Assembly (NCBI GenBank): GCA_022484565.1
Contig: JAKVKZ010000009.1
Coordinates: 1-62,350, forward strand
Source of the DNA: Muribaculaceae bacterium
GTDB lineage: Bacteria; Bacteroidota; Bacteroidia; Bacteroidales; Muribaculaceae
DNA length: 62,350 nucleotides
Reading direction: 5' to 3'
Shown here: one piece after another, positions 24,373 to 33,863 of the stretch
Layout: each line of letters begins with the position of its first letter
Position numbering within the stretch: position 1 is the first letter of the stretch
Translations under genes and position numbers: made by a program
Notes under the pieces: model-generated
What the model saw: only the letters and a program-made list of their open reading frames with translations
Database searches by the model: none
Told to the model about the DNA's origin: nothing

Positions 24373-27233
24373 TGTTCAAACGTTTTTCTCTCATATTTTC
24401 CGCTCTTTTTGTGGCTTTTGCGGCGTTGGCTGACACTGGCATGTTCTATTTTCAGCGCAACGATTTTGGCTACAATTCTTTCTGCGACACCACTGTCGAG
24501 AGCATTACTTTCTCACCTAAGTCTGCCGATGGTTCGCAGACGGCTGAAAGTGGATATTTGTCTTCTACGGTCACCCGCTCCGATGGCTCCACTGTTACTG
24601 TTGATCTCTCCAAGATTGATGCGGTCGTTATTCCTCACGATGTGAATGAATTGTGGACTGGTGCTACTTCTGCCGTCAATGTCGGCGCTGCCGAGCCTGC
24701 TTTTGCCGATGCCACCGAGGGCGTGAGCTACACTGTCAAATATTCTGTCACCGACAAGTCTGATGTCGGCAAACTTTATCTTTACCGTGCCGATGGCTCT
24801 ACTTCATTTGATGTCGTCGGACAGGAAGGTTACATTTCTTTGCCGGCTTCTTCTGTCTGCGACACAATTTGCATTTCTCGCCGCGATGCAGCCGCCATTA
24901 AGGCTGAAGGCTTCATCGTTAAGGGCGAGAATGTCACTCTCAATGGCTTTTATAATATTTCCGACAAGGCTCTTACTGGCTTTCCCGCTTATTCTGTCAG
25001 CCTTGCCTCTCTTGGCGTAACCGATGCTTCCGCCATTCATCCGTCACTGGCGGTTACTGGCGGTTATCTCGTTGTGGATTATGGCGATGGCTCTGTTCCT
25101 GTCTATATCGACCGCGCCTCTGGCAATAAAGTCGGTGAGATAGCTCTTGGCGATGCCGATGCCAAAGGCAGTGTCGCCAGCGACGATGCCGGCAACATTC
25201 TCATCAGCAATTACTCCGATGGTGCCTCCACTCTCAAGATTTATCGCACTTATTCTGTCACCGAGGCTCCTACTCTCTATATTTCCTACGATAACAAGCT
25301 GAATCTCCCTGTCGGCTCCCGCATCCATGTCCGTGGCAATCTCGATGGTTTTGCTGTCATCACGGCCACTTGCGATGGCCCATATTCCCAGCATTACATC
25401 CGCTGGACGGTCAATGGCGGCGTTCTCAACACTCATGCGCAGGTCATTCAGGTCAATTCTCCTTCGCAATGGAGTGGCCTGAGCAGCAATGCAAAAGTGG
25501 TTACTGTCGGTGGCGATTATTTCTATAGCTATTACAGTAATGACACTCTTTATTCCGATATTGCTGCCCGCAAGCTTTCTCCGCAAACTGATGCCGGCAA
25601 TTTCAATAATGCGGCTCTCGATGCCCGCGCATTCTCTTCTTCGCGCTATCTTGCATTGTATTCAGTCCCTTATTTCCCTGAATGGTCATTGCAGTCGCAT
25701 CTTTACGTTTACGATGTCACCGACATGACGAAATTCACTGGCTCGGTCAATTCTTCCGCTGCCTTGATGTACAATGCCGATGTTCCGTCTTACAACACTG
25801 CTTCCGTCGGCAATGCTGGCCGGGGCGATGTCACTGTTTCACCTTCTGTCGATGGTTCTGACCTCGACGTCTATTATGTTGATAATAGCACAATGTCTTT
25901 GGGCTGCACCCGTTTCCGTTTGGCCACTTCTATTTCTCCCGACACTGTTATTGTCGGCAAATCGCGCTTAATCTGGATTGATGCTTGCGCTAATTTCCCT
26001 GATTATGCCAACAGCATCTCCAACATCCGCCGCGACCTTCAGAAAATCAAGGATGCCGGCTTCACTGATATTGTCGTCGATGTCCGCCCCACTATGGGCG
26101 ATGTCCTTTTCAAGACTGGCTTTGTCGATCAAGTGAAGAAACTTGATTATTGGGGCAGTTCTTCCTACAGCTATTATTATCGCACTGCCACTTGGGATTA
26201 CCTTCAGGCTTTCATTGATATAGGCCACAGCATCGGTTTGCGCGTCAATGCTGCTTTCAACACTTTTGTCGGCGGCAATCTCTATCCTTACGGACTTGGT
26301 CAGCAGGGCTTGGTTTTCCGCGATTCGTCTAAGAAAGATTGGGTTTCAGTGGTCAATACTTCAAGTGGTGCTGTCAATGAAATGAATCTTACTGATTACG
26401 ACACTAAATTCCTAAATGCGGCCAACGATGATGTGCAGGCTTTCATCCTCAATCTTCTTGGCGACCTTGCCAAATACGACCTCGACGGAATTTTCCTCGA
26501 CCGTTGCCGTTTCGATGATTTCTATACCGATGTTTCTGCCACTTCCAAAGCCAAGTTTGAGACTTTTATCGGCAAGACCATTTCTGATTCTGATTGGCCT
26601 GGCGTTGTATCGAATCCTGCAAAGTCAGTGTCCGACATCTCTTGGTCGGGAATGCCTACTTATTTCAAGCAGTGGATGGCGTTCCGTGCCAAGACTATCC
26701 ATGATTTCATCGTCAAGGCTCATGATAAGGTCAAGTCAGTTAATTCTAAGGTGCGCCTCGGCGCTTACGTCGGTGCTTGGTATTCCACTCTTTCGCCCGA
26801 AGTAGGCATTAACTGGGCAAGCAGCTCTTACGATCCTTCAAACGACTACAATAATTACAGCTACCGTTATTGGGCCAACAGCGATTACAAGAATTATGGC
26901 TATGCCGGCAATCTCGATTTTCTCCTTATCGGCGCTTACGCCTCTTCGGGCAATGTGTATGGCACCGACGAATGGTCCATGCAGGGCTTCTGCACGCGTG
27001 CTGCCAATTACATCAAGGATGCCGTGCCTTATGCCGGCGGTCCCGACATCGGCAATTCCTCAGGCTTCGAGAATGGCGGTCAGGGCACTGCTGTCACCAA
27101 TTCCGTTGATGCCTGCATCAATGCCTCTACTGGCGGTTACTTTGTCTTCGACCTCACCCATGTCAAGAAATTCAACTACTGGTCAGCTCTTAAGACTGGT
27201 ATTGACAACTATTTGAAAACTGTGAATCAATGA
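24369..27233 (+). CDS. Propeller-GHL10 fusion protein (PUL1)
   Basis: A 954-residue exported protein. Signal peptide about 1-21 (AALADT), jelly-roll-like module about 25-200 (ELWTGATSAVNV ... AAAIKAEGFIVKGENVTLNGF), propeller about 205-515 (VASDDAGNILISNY, GSRIHVRGNLDG, GRGDVTVSPSVDGSDLDVYYVD), then from about 528 (SRLIWIDACANFPDYANS) a complete GHL10 domain closely related to the gene just upstream (LDGIFLDRCRFDDF). It thus joins the copy A/B binding protein to the glycosidase in one chain, which supports the view that the propellers bind the substrate of GHL10. Start and stop both sit in ATGA overlaps. Confidence 0.78.
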   Translation: MMFKRFSLIFSALFVAFAALADTGMFYFQRNDFGYNSFCDTTVESITFSPKSADGSQTAESGYLSSTVTRSDGSTVTVDLSKIDAVVIPHDVNELWTGATSAVNVGAAEPAFADATEGVSYTVKYSVTDKSDVGKLYLYRADGSTSFDVVGQEGYISLPASSVCDTICISRRDAAAIKAEGFIVKGENVTLNGFYNISDKALTGFPAYSVSLASLGVTDASAIHPSLAVTGGYLVVDYGDGSVPVYIDRASGNKVGEIALGDADAKGSVASDDAGNILISNYSDGASTLKIYRTYSVTEAPTLYISYDNKLNLPVGSRIHVRGNLDGFAVITATCDGPYSQHYIRWTVNGGVLNTHAQVIQVNSPSQWSGLSSNAKVVTVGGDYFYSYYSNDTLYSDIAARKLSPQTDAGNFNNAALDARAFSSSRYLALYSVPYFPEWSLQSHLYVYDVTDMTKFTGSVNSSAALMYNADVPSYNTASVGNAGRGDVTVSPSVDGSDLDVYYVDNSTMSLGCTRFRLATSISPDTVIVGKSRLIWIDACANFPDYANSISNIRRDLQKIKDAGFTDIVVDVRPTMGDVLFKTGFVDQVKKLDYWGSSSYSYYYRTATWDYLQAFIDIGHSIGLRVNAAFNTFVGGNLYPYGLGQQGLVFRDSSKKDWVSVVNTSSGAVNEMNLTDYDTKFLNAANDDVQAFILNLLGDLAKYDLDGIFLDRCRFDDFYTDVSATSKAKFETFIGKTISDSDWPGVVSNPAKSVSDISWSGMPTYFKQWMAFRAKTIHDFIVKAHDKVKSVNSKVRLGAYVGAWYSTLSPEVGINWASSSYDPSNDYNNYSYRYWANSDYKNYGYAGNLDFLLIGAYASSGNVYGTDEWSMQGFCTRAANYIKDAVPYAGGPDIGNSSGFENGGQGTAVTNSVDACINASTGGYFVFDLTHVKKFNYWSALKTGIDNYLKTVNQ

Positions 27234-28681
27234 GAATAGGCCTCAAATATCTGTTGGCAATCGTTTGTCTTGGCATTGTTTGTCCGGCTTTTGCCAATGT
27301 TCATGTCACTGGCAAAGTCACTTGTGCGGGCCGTGGCGTGGCTGATGTGGTGGTCACCGACGGCACTGCGTCGGTCGCTACCGACGCTTCGGGCTGCTAT
27401 GCGCTCAATGCCGTTGACGATGCCCATTTCATCTATATCTCCACCCCTGCCGGCTATCTTCCGCCTGCCGATGGCGTTTATCCTCGCTTTTACATCCCGT
27501 TCAGCAAGGACAAGGCTGTTTACGACTTCACCGTCACCCGCAATCCTAAGGACGATAATCATCAGCTCGTGATTGTGCAGGCTGATGTGCAGGCGGCTTA
27601 CAAGAAGGATCTCGAAACTTACAAGTCGCTTGTCGCCGACTGCCGTGATTTGGTCAGCCGCAATTATTCTGACCGTGATGCCTTCAGCCTCGACCTCGGC
27701 GATTTGGTTGAGGTCGGTTCAGGCCTGATGCCTATCTACGACCGCAATGTGCAGCCTATCGCCATGCCTGTCTATCATGCTGTTGGCAATCACGACATGG
27801 ACTTTTGGGGACGCTCGCACGAGACCTCATACTCCACTTTCGAGGCTGCTTTCGGCCCGCAGCATTATTCGTTCAACCGTGGCAAAATCCATTATATCGT
27901 AATCGACAACTGCTTTTATATTGGCCGTGGCATTTTCTATATCGGCTATGTCGATGAGGCTACTTTCCGTTGGCTCGATAGCGACCTTGCCTTTGTCCCT
28001 GCGGGTTCCACTGTGATTTTGTCCATGCACATTCCTTCACAGCTTACTGAAAAGGAACGTGATTTCGTCTATGAAGGCGGACCTATCAGCGATGAGACGG
28101 TCAATGCCGCTCATCTTCACGAATTGCTAAAGCCTTACAAGGCTCACATTTTCACCGGCCACATGCACTATAACCTCAACATCTGTTTTTCGGACAGCCT
28201 CATGGAGCACAACACTGCTGCCGTGTGCGGCACTTGGTGGACCACTGACGTCTGTCTCGACGGCACTCCGCGTGGCTATGGCGTTTATGAGATTGACGGC
28301 GACAACATTAAATGGTATTATAAGAGCAGCGGTTATCCGCGCAGTCACCAGATGCGCCTTTACAATGTTGGCGAATCAAAGGATTTCCCCGATTGCGTCG
28401 TGGCTAATGTTTGGAACTACGACAAGCATTGGCGTGTCGAGTGGCTTGAAAATGGCAAAGTTATGGGCGAGATGACTAAATTCACGGGCTATGACCCTTA
28501 TGCCAGTGCGCTTTGTGCCGACCGCTCCATTGTGAAATATGATTGGATTTCTCCTTTCACCACCGAGCACCTTTTCCGTGCCGTGCCCACTAATCCTAAG
28601 GCTAAAATCGAGGTGCGAGTCACCGACCGTTTTGGCAATGTCTATCAGGATGTCGTTCCTGCCGTAAAAGCTAAGAAATGA
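27230..28681 (+). CDS. Exported calcineurin-like metallophosphoesterase
   Basis: A 483-residue protein with signal peptide (PAFANV), an N-terminal beta-sandwich of the MetallophosN/carboxypeptidase-regulatory kind (about 22-110, VTGKVTCAGRGVADVVVTDG), a calcineurin-like phosphatase core (SLDLGDLVEVGS, HAVGNHDMDFWG with GNHD, ILSMHIPS, HIFTGHMHYN with GHxH), and a C-terminal MetallophosC-type domain. The metal ligands are all present except that the first D-x-H strand reads VIVQADVQA. It could remove phosphate or phosphodiester groups from the glycan. ATGA overlaps on both sides couple it to the GHL10 genes. Confidence 0.82.
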   Translation: MRIGLKYLLAIVCLGIVCPAFANVHVTGKVTCAGRGVADVVVTDGTASVATDASGCYALNAVDDAHFIYISTPAGYLPPADGVYPRFYIPFSKDKAVYDFTVTRNPKDDNHQLVIVQADVQAAYKKDLETYKSLVADCRDLVSRNYSDRDAFSLDLGDLVEVGSGLMPIYDRNVQPIAMPVYHAVGNHDMDFWGRSHETSYSTFEAAFGPQHYSFNRGKIHYIVIDNCFYIGRGIFYIGYVDEATFRWLDSDLAFVPAGSTVILSMHIPSQLTEKERDFVYEGGPISDETVNAAHLHELLKPYKAHIFTGHMHYNLNICFSDSLMEHNTAAVCGTWWTTDVCLDGTPRGYGVYEIDGDNIKWYYKSSGYPRSHQMRLYNVGESKDFPDCVVANVWNYDKHWRVEWLENGKVMGEMTKFTGYDPYASALCADRSIVKYDWISPFTTEHLFRAVPTNPKAKIEVRVTDRFGNVYQDVVPAVKAKK

Positions 28682-29964
28682 GGCGTTTTGTTCTTGCCAT
28701 ATTGCTCCTGTTCATCGCTTTGCTGCCAGCGTCGGCAAAGGCTGAAAAGTCTACCTTGATGTGGATTGACGGCGAGGCTAATCTTGCGCGTTTCAGTTCC
28801 ACCGACAGCATCGATTTCTATCTGGCTAAAATCCGCTCGGCTGGATTCACCCATATTGTCGTTGACATCCGCCCGATTACCGGCGAGGTGATTTACGACA
28901 GCCGCTATCTCCCCCGTTACGGTCGTCCTACTTCTTTCGATTATCTCGGCTATTGGATCTCGCAGGGCCACAAGTTGGGGTTGAAGGTATTTGCCTCGAT
29001 GAATGTCTTTTGTGCAGGTCACAATTACTTCGACAAGGGCCTTGTCTATAGTGGTCATCCCGAATGGGCAAGTCAGGTGTTCGATGCCGCGCGTGGCATC
29101 ATTCCCATAACTGAGCAAAAGCATAAATATGGGGCTATGGTCAATCCTCTTTGCAAGGATTATCAGCAGCTTATGCTGAAAGTCATGGAGGAGATTGTCA
29201 CCAAATATCCGGCTCTCGACGGTCTTATGCTCGACCGTGTGCGTTACGATGGCATCGAAGCTGATTTCTCGCCTCTTTCCCGTTCTGAATTTGAAAGGTT
29301 TATCGGTGCTAAGGTCTCCGATTTTCCGTCAGATATCCTTTCTTGGCACAAGCGTGCTGTTGGCAAGGGTTACGATGTTGTTGAGGGCCGTTGGTTCAGG
29401 CAGTGGCTGAGTTTCCGCGCCAAGAGCATCCACGATTTCATGGTCAAAGCTCGTGAGGCAGTGAAGAAAGCCAACAGTAATGTGCAGTTTGCCGATTACA
29501 CTGGCGCTTGGTATCCGTCTTACTATGAGTGTGGAGTGAACTTCGCAAGCCGCAATTATGACCCCTCGCACCAGTTCAAATGGGCTTTGCCCGATTATTA
29601 CAAATATGGTTATGCCGAACTTCTTGATTTGTTCACTGTCGGCAATTATTACACTGACGTTTCCATCGACGATTATAACGTTCATCTCACTGCTGTCCGC
29701 AACGAGACTGACAATTCCTCTTCGGAAAGCGATTGGTACAGCGTGCAGGGTTCTTGCCGCAAATTGCGCACCATTCTCGATGGTCACAAATTCCTTGGCG
29801 GCGTGCTGGTCAGCCAGTTCCGCCATCATCCCGAAAATCTGTCGGCTTCCATTGCCATGAACATTCAGGAGTCGGATGGATTGATGGTTTTTGATATTAG
29901 TCATGTTATTCATCGTAATCTATGGGCTGCCGTCACCGACGGCATTAAATTGGGAGGTAAATAA
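28678..29964 (+). CDS. Family-10-like glycosyl hydrolase (GHL10/DUF187), third copy
   Basis: A 428-residue exported protein with signal peptide to about ASAKA and no Cys lipobox, then one GHL10 barrel (TLMWIDGEANLARFSSTDS, GFTHIVVDIRPITGE, LGLKVFASMNVFCAG, LDGLMLDRVRYDGIEADF). It differs more from the two other GHL10 domains, with a changed first-strand motif and no propeller, which suggests a different linkage or a periplasmic step. It begins in an ATGA overlap and its stop touches the next start. Confidence 0.8.
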   Translation: MRRFVLAILLLFIALLPASAKAEKSTLMWIDGEANLARFSSTDSIDFYLAKIRSAGFTHIVVDIRPITGEVIYDSRYLPRYGRPTSFDYLGYWISQGHKLGLKVFASMNVFCAGHNYFDKGLVYSGHPEWASQVFDAARGIIPITEQKHKYGAMVNPLCKDYQQLMLKVMEEIVTKYPALDGLMLDRVRYDGIEADFSPLSRSEFERFIGAKVSDFPSDILSWHKRAVGKGYDVVEGRWFRQWLSFRAKSIHDFMVKAREAVKKANSNVQFADYTGAWYPSYYECGVNFASRNYDPSHQFKWALPDYYKYGYAELLDLFTVGNYYTDVSIDDYNVHLTAVRNETDNSSSESDWYSVQGSCRKLRTILDGHKFLGGVLVSQFRHHPENLSASIAMNIQESDGLMVFDISHVIHRNLWAAVTDGIKLGGK

Positions 29965-31398
29965 ATGCGAAAATTAAAGGAAGATTCTTTCTCTGGACGT
30001 GCCTATGCGCTCGATGCGCTCCGCGGTTATGCCATTCTCACTATGGTCCTTTCGGCCACTATTGCCATGACCATGCTGCCGGCATGGATGTATCATGCTC
30101 AGGTACCGCCGCCCGACCATGTGTTCCATCCCGAAATTCCGGGCCTCACTTGGGTTGACATGGTCTTCCCTTCTTTCCTCTTTTCCATGGGTGCGGCTTT
30201 CCCGTTCTCAATCGGCAAGAAATTCTCCCGTGGCGTGTCGCGTTTCCGATTGTCTATGTCTGCTTTGTGGCGCGGCATTCTGCTGATGTTCTTCGGCGTT
30301 TTCATCGCTCACTGCTTCCCTTATGTGCTTAGCGATCCGCAGGACATGCGCTCATGGCTTATCGCCATCTTTGCTTTCATCCTGCTTTTCCCTATGTTTA
30401 TGCGCATTCCCGCCAAAATTCCTGATTGGTCGCGTCATGCCATTCAGCTTGGTGCGGTTCTTGTTGCGCTGATATTGATGCTTTCGGTGAAATATGCTGA
30501 TGGCACGGGCTTTTCTTGCGGCGAGAACGACATGGACATCATTATCATTATTTTGGCTAATATGGCTATTTTCGGCTCTCTGCTCTATATTTTCACCATT
30601 GGCAATGTCAAGGCTCGGCTCATTGTTCTTGCGCTTCTTTTTGCCTTCTCTCTCGGTGCTATGTCGCCTCAACCATCATGGGCGTCTGCCGTTGCGAATT
30701 TCAAGCCTTTCCCTGGCTTCTATTCATTTCACTATCTGAAATATCTGTTTATCATCGTCCCGGGCAGCATAGCAGGTGAATATCTTTACGATTGGATGGG
30801 CCGGCGCAAGTCTTCCGACGTCACCGACAGCGGTGTTGCCATTGGCATGTTGCTTGAGTCTCTTGCCTTTGTACTTTGCAATCTTTATTGTCTCTACATG
30901 CGTTTCCTCGTCTTGAACATGGTGCTTAATCTTCTGCTCATCATTCTTGGGTGGTGCATCATCCGCAAGGCTCATGGCGATATGGCCGCTCTCTGGAAAC
31001 GCGTTTTTCTGCTTGGGGCTTTCCTCATCGCTCTTGGTCTGCTCATTGAGCCGTTCGAGGGTGGTATTAAAAAGGACCCTGTCAATTTCAGCTATCTTTT
31101 CACTTCGGGTGGTCTTGCTGCCATGTCGCTGATTTTCTTCAGCGTGCTTTGCGATTATTGGCGTTTGCAGCGTGGCACTGCGTTCCTCGTTATGAGCGGA
31201 CAGAACCCGATGATTGCTTATGTTTCCGGCAGCTTGCTCATCATGCCTTTAATGAGTATTTTGGGCATTCTCAATCCTTTCTTCACGTTCTGCTCTTCAG
31301 GTCCTTGGCTCGGTGTGCTTCAGGGATTTGTTCTTACTGCGCTTTCAATGCTTGTCACCATGTTCTTCACTCGCATCAAGTGGTTCTGGCGTACATGA
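29965..31398 (+). CDS. NagX/DUF5009-like membrane acyltransferase or transporter
   Basis: A 477-residue inner-membrane protein with about 11 hydrophobic segments. The N-terminus has ALDALRGYAILTMVLSATIAM, the DALRG motif of the DUF5009/heparan-alpha-glucosaminide N-acetyltransferase-like group. Members in PULs (NagX) are linked to GlcNAc use, as sugar transporters or transmembrane acetyltransferases. It starts at the base after the previous stop and is the last gene of PUL1. Together with the AGE-family enzyme it supports an N-acetylhexosamine product. Confidence 0.75.
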   Translation: MRKLKEDSFSGRAYALDALRGYAILTMVLSATIAMTMLPAWMYHAQVPPPDHVFHPEIPGLTWVDMVFPSFLFSMGAAFPFSIGKKFSRGVSRFRLSMSALWRGILLMFFGVFIAHCFPYVLSDPQDMRSWLIAIFAFILLFPMFMRIPAKIPDWSRHAIQLGAVLVALILMLSVKYADGTGFSCGENDMDIIIIILANMAIFGSLLYIFTIGNVKARLIVLALLFAFSLGAMSPQPSWASAVANFKPFPGFYSFHYLKYLFIIVPGSIAGEYLYDWMGRRKSSDVTDSGVAIGMLLESLAFVLCNLYCLYMRFLVLNMVLNLLLIILGWCIIRKAHGDMAALWKRVFLLGAFLIALGLLIEPFEGGIKKDPVNFSYLFTSGGLAAMSLIFFSVLCDYWRLQRGTAFLVMSGQNPMIAYVSGSLLIMPLMSILGILNPFFTFCSSGPWLGVLQGFVLTALSMLVTMFFTRIKWFWRT

Positions 31399-31465
31399 TA
31401 GGATAAAGATTATTAATGTCCTGTGCCTAACAGGACTTTGATAATGGGTGTTAATTCAAGGTAAG

Positions 31466-31495
31466 GCGTGGTGTCCGCGAGGATACCGCGCTTTT
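31466..31495 (+). terminator. Terminator of PUL1
   Basis: Stem gcgtggtgtcc / ggataccgcgc (two G-U pairs) closed by a gcga tetraloop, followed by tttt. A weaker hairpin gtcctg/caggac is at 31418-31436. Confidence 0.75.
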
Positions 31496-31553
31496 CACAT
31501 TATCGTTAGTATCATTTCACTTTAATGGGATATGATTTTGCCCATGTTCGCAT

Positions 31554-31561
31554 TATCTTTG
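31554..31561 (+). promoter_or_regulatory. -7 box of the RepA-like gene
   Basis: TATCTTTG matches the -7 consensus; no -33 TTTG is at the expected 19-21 bases. The predicted start near 31568 makes the upstream ATG at 31586 unlikely and favours ATG 31622. Confidence 0.45.
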
Positions 31562-31621
31562 CGCCATAAATAGTATCGCCCTCTTATGGGGCTTAAATTT
31601 AATTTTAAATTATTTCCTATC

Positions 31622-33046
31622 ATGAATAATTTTGATAATAGTATCTATTCGGTTCAGGTCAAAGTGCCTGCATCTATTCACACCGATGTTAATGCCATGA
31701 TTAATAAGATTGACCTTAAAGCACCGGAAATTGCATCCAACACCTCTAAGGAGTCTCCACGCATTGATTTGTGGAGGGGGATGTGGTACGAGGGCGAGAT
31801 GTGCTGCCTTTTTGCCGACACTAACCTCGGGAAGTCCATCCTTTCTGTCCAGATTGGCAATGATCTTGCCGAACGTTTCCATCGCGACGTTCTGTATTTC
31901 GATTTCGAGCAGTCTATTCAGCAGTTTGCCATGCGTTACAGCGACTCTGGCGGTCAGTACCATTTGTCCGACCATCTGTTCCGTGTGGATTTTCAGGGAC
32001 TGAAGGAGGAATTCGACATGTACGACCTTTTGAAATATCTTGAGGCTATGGTTGTCCGGCATCGCTCGCCATTTGTCATTATCGATAACATCACTGCCGT
32101 TTGCGAAAATGCCTCAAGCAATCGTTGTGTCACTGATTTCTTTGAGGAAATGAAGCTCTTGCGCCGTCGTTACGACCTTTCTGTGCTTGTCGTCGCACAC
32201 ACCCGCAGGCACAGTCCAAATCGCCCTCTTTGCATCAGCGACCTTTCATGCTCCCGTGTCTTCGGTAATTTCTGCGATTCCATCTTTGCCATCGGCGATG
32301 CTTATTACGACCGCCGACTGCTCTACCTCAAGCAACTTAAATCCCGTTCGGCTGATTTTGTTGCTGACTCCGACATGGTCACTGCTGCGCATCTTGTCCG
32401 CATCGACCACGGAGTCCAGTTTCAGTTTGTCGAGGATATGGTTCATGAATCTCGTCTTATCGACCGCATGTCGCCCGAACGCTACTGTCTTTATAAGTCT
32501 GCCTGCAATCTTTCTGCCGAAGGCAATTCCCTACGCAATATCTCAAAGGCTCTCGGCATCTCTAAATCCACAGTTCAGCGTCTTATCCAGCGTTACAAAA
32601 TCTTTACTGCCATTGAGCAGACTGGCTTTAACCCGGAAGAAGATGGTGATGAAGACTATAAGGAAAATTATAAGGAGGACTATAAGGAAGATTCCGCAAA
32701 AGTATCCAATGGCGATGCAGAGGAAAATGGCACTGGCAAAAAGCATCATTTAACCACTTTTGAGTCGCCTAACGAGATGCTCAATTCTTATCAGGAAGAG
32801 CCACAAGCACACGATGAAAAAAACTGGGACACCCCTGAAAATCAAGTAGAGCAACCATCTCAACTGCCTTACAATCAGGCAGAACTCCAAGGCGAAATTG
32901 AGCCAAAAGTGTCCCACCCCGAAACCACAAATCAGCCTGTTTCCGCAACTCCACGCCCACTTACCCAGGTCGAAATTGACCTAAGGAGATGTTATTGTGG
33001 TCCCGACAAAGAAGAGCGTTTTAAGGATACCAGCAATTGTGCTTAG
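31622..33046 (+). CDS. RepA/RecA-like ATPase with helix-turn-helix (AAA_25 type)
   Basis: A 474-residue protein if started at ATG 31622 (12 more codons are open upstream). Walker A ADTNLGKS is at 65-72, Walker B FVIIDNITA at 151-159, and VLVVAHTRRH at 188-197 followed by SDLSCSRVFGNFCDSIFAIG is the pattern of hexameric RepA/RegA-type helicases. A helix-turn-helix follows (NISKALGISKSTVQRLIQRY, 306-325), then a short acidic repeat (DYKENYKEDYKED, about 345-357) and a Pro/Gln/Glu-rich disordered tail. Such proteins occur on plasmids and integrative elements, but no primase, integrase or mobilisation gene is next to it, so it stands alone between PUL1 and mtgA. Confidence 0.75.
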   Translation: MNNFDNSIYSVQVKVPASIHTDVNAMINKIDLKAPEIASNTSKESPRIDLWRGMWYEGEMCCLFADTNLGKSILSVQIGNDLAERFHRDVLYFDFEQSIQQFAMRYSDSGGQYHLSDHLFRVDFQGLKEEFDMYDLLKYLEAMVVRHRSPFVIIDNITAVCENASSNRCVTDFFEEMKLLRRRYDLSVLVVAHTRRHSPNRPLCISDLSCSRVFGNFCDSIFAIGDAYYDRRLLYLKQLKSRSADFVADSDMVTAAHLVRIDHGVQFQFVEDMVHESRLIDRMSPERYCLYKSACNLSAEGNSLRNISKALGISKSTVQRLIQRYKIFTAIEQTGFNPEEDGDEDYKENYKEDYKEDSAKVSNGDAEENGTGKKHHLTTFESPNEMLNSYQEEPQAHDEKNWDTPENQVEQPSQLPYNQAELQGEIEPKVSHPETTNQPVSATPRPLTQVEIDLRRCYCGPDKEERFKDTSNCA

Positions 33047-33138
33047 AATCATCAAAATTTCATTTGAATCTTCGCTTATGGTATGCATATTGCCCCGTAC
33101 TTTTCTTCTATTGCGTGCTCATTTTGATGATTTCTTTG

Positions 33139-33146
33139 TATCTTTG
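33139..33146 (+). promoter_or_regulatory. -7 box of mtgA
   Basis: TATCTTTG 24 bases before the mtgA start; the -33 box is not clear. Confidence 0.45.
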
Positions 33147-33170
33147 CACCCGAATTTCAATTATTGACTT

Positions 33171-33863
33171 ATGGCAAATAGGAAAATTATTACAAAGTGG
33201 ATTAAGCGAATAGCTATCTTCTATTTCGCTTCCACCATATTGGCTGTGGTGGTTCTTCGCTTTGTGCCTGTTTACTTCACTCCGTTGATGTTCATCCGCC
33301 TGATTGAGCAGAAAGCGGATGGAAAGCCGATGAAATTGCACCACCACTGGGTATCAATGGATGAAATTTCCAATAATATGCCTCAAGCGGTAATGGCTTC
33401 CGAGGACCAGCTTTTCCTCACCCACCATGGCTTCGACTTGAAGCAAATTCAGGATGCAGCTTTGGTAGCGGCACAAGGTGGTCGCCAGCGTGGAGGCAGC
33501 ACCATCAGTCAGCAGACGGCAAAAAATGTTTTCCTTTGGCCCGGTCATAGTTGGATTCGCAAGGGTTTTGAAGCCTATTTCACCGTCCTTATTGAAGCCA
33601 TTTGGGGCAAGGAACGCATAATGGAGGTTTACCTCAATTCTATTGAGATGGGCGACGGAATTTATGGTGCGCAGGCTGTGGCGCAGGATAATTTTGGCAC
33701 CACCGCAGCAAATCTCACCAAGCGGCAGGCTGCCCTGATTGCCGCCACTTTGCCTAACCCTATTCGCTTCAGTTCCAAGCATCCGTCAGGCTATATGCGT
33801 GAGCGTCAAGCCAAAATCGTCAGCGAAATGCGCAAAATCAAGCATTCCAATTTTGGCTGCTGA
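33171..33863 (+). CDS. mtgA: Monofunctional biosynthetic peptidoglycan transglycosylase
   Basis: A 230-residue GT51 enzyme: one N-terminal membrane anchor (about 13-35), then the glycosyltransferase domain. The catalytic Glu is E78 in VMASEDQLFLTHHGFD, followed by RGGSTISQQTAKN, and KERIMEVYLNSIEMGDGIYG, all signatures of the family. It polymerises lipid II into glycan strands on the outer face of the inner membrane. The last 24 codons are repeated at 35607-35679 with two synonymous changes, so this gene end was part of a recombination event that brought in ATPase 2. Confidence 0.93.
   Translation: MANRKIITKWIKRIAIFYFASTILAVVVLRFVPVYFTPLMFIRLIEQKADGKPMKLHHHWVSMDEISNNMPQAVMASEDQLFLTHHGFDLKQIQDAALVAAQGGRQRGGSTISQQTAKNVFLWPGHSWIRKGFEAYFTVLIEAIWGKERIMEVYLNSIEMGDGIYGAQAVAQDNFGTTAANLTKRQAALIAATLPNPIRFSSKHPSGYMRERQAKIVSEMRKIKHSNFGC

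Noticed and set aside
31586..31621. Upstream ATG of the RepA-like gene
   Set aside because: It is only about 18 bases after the predicted transcription start; the ATG at 31622 is preferred.
32640..32700. Short tandem repeat considered as a CRISPR or DNA satellite
   Set aside because: It encodes the DYKENYKEDYKED protein repeat in frame and has no spacers. No CRISPR array was seen in the window.
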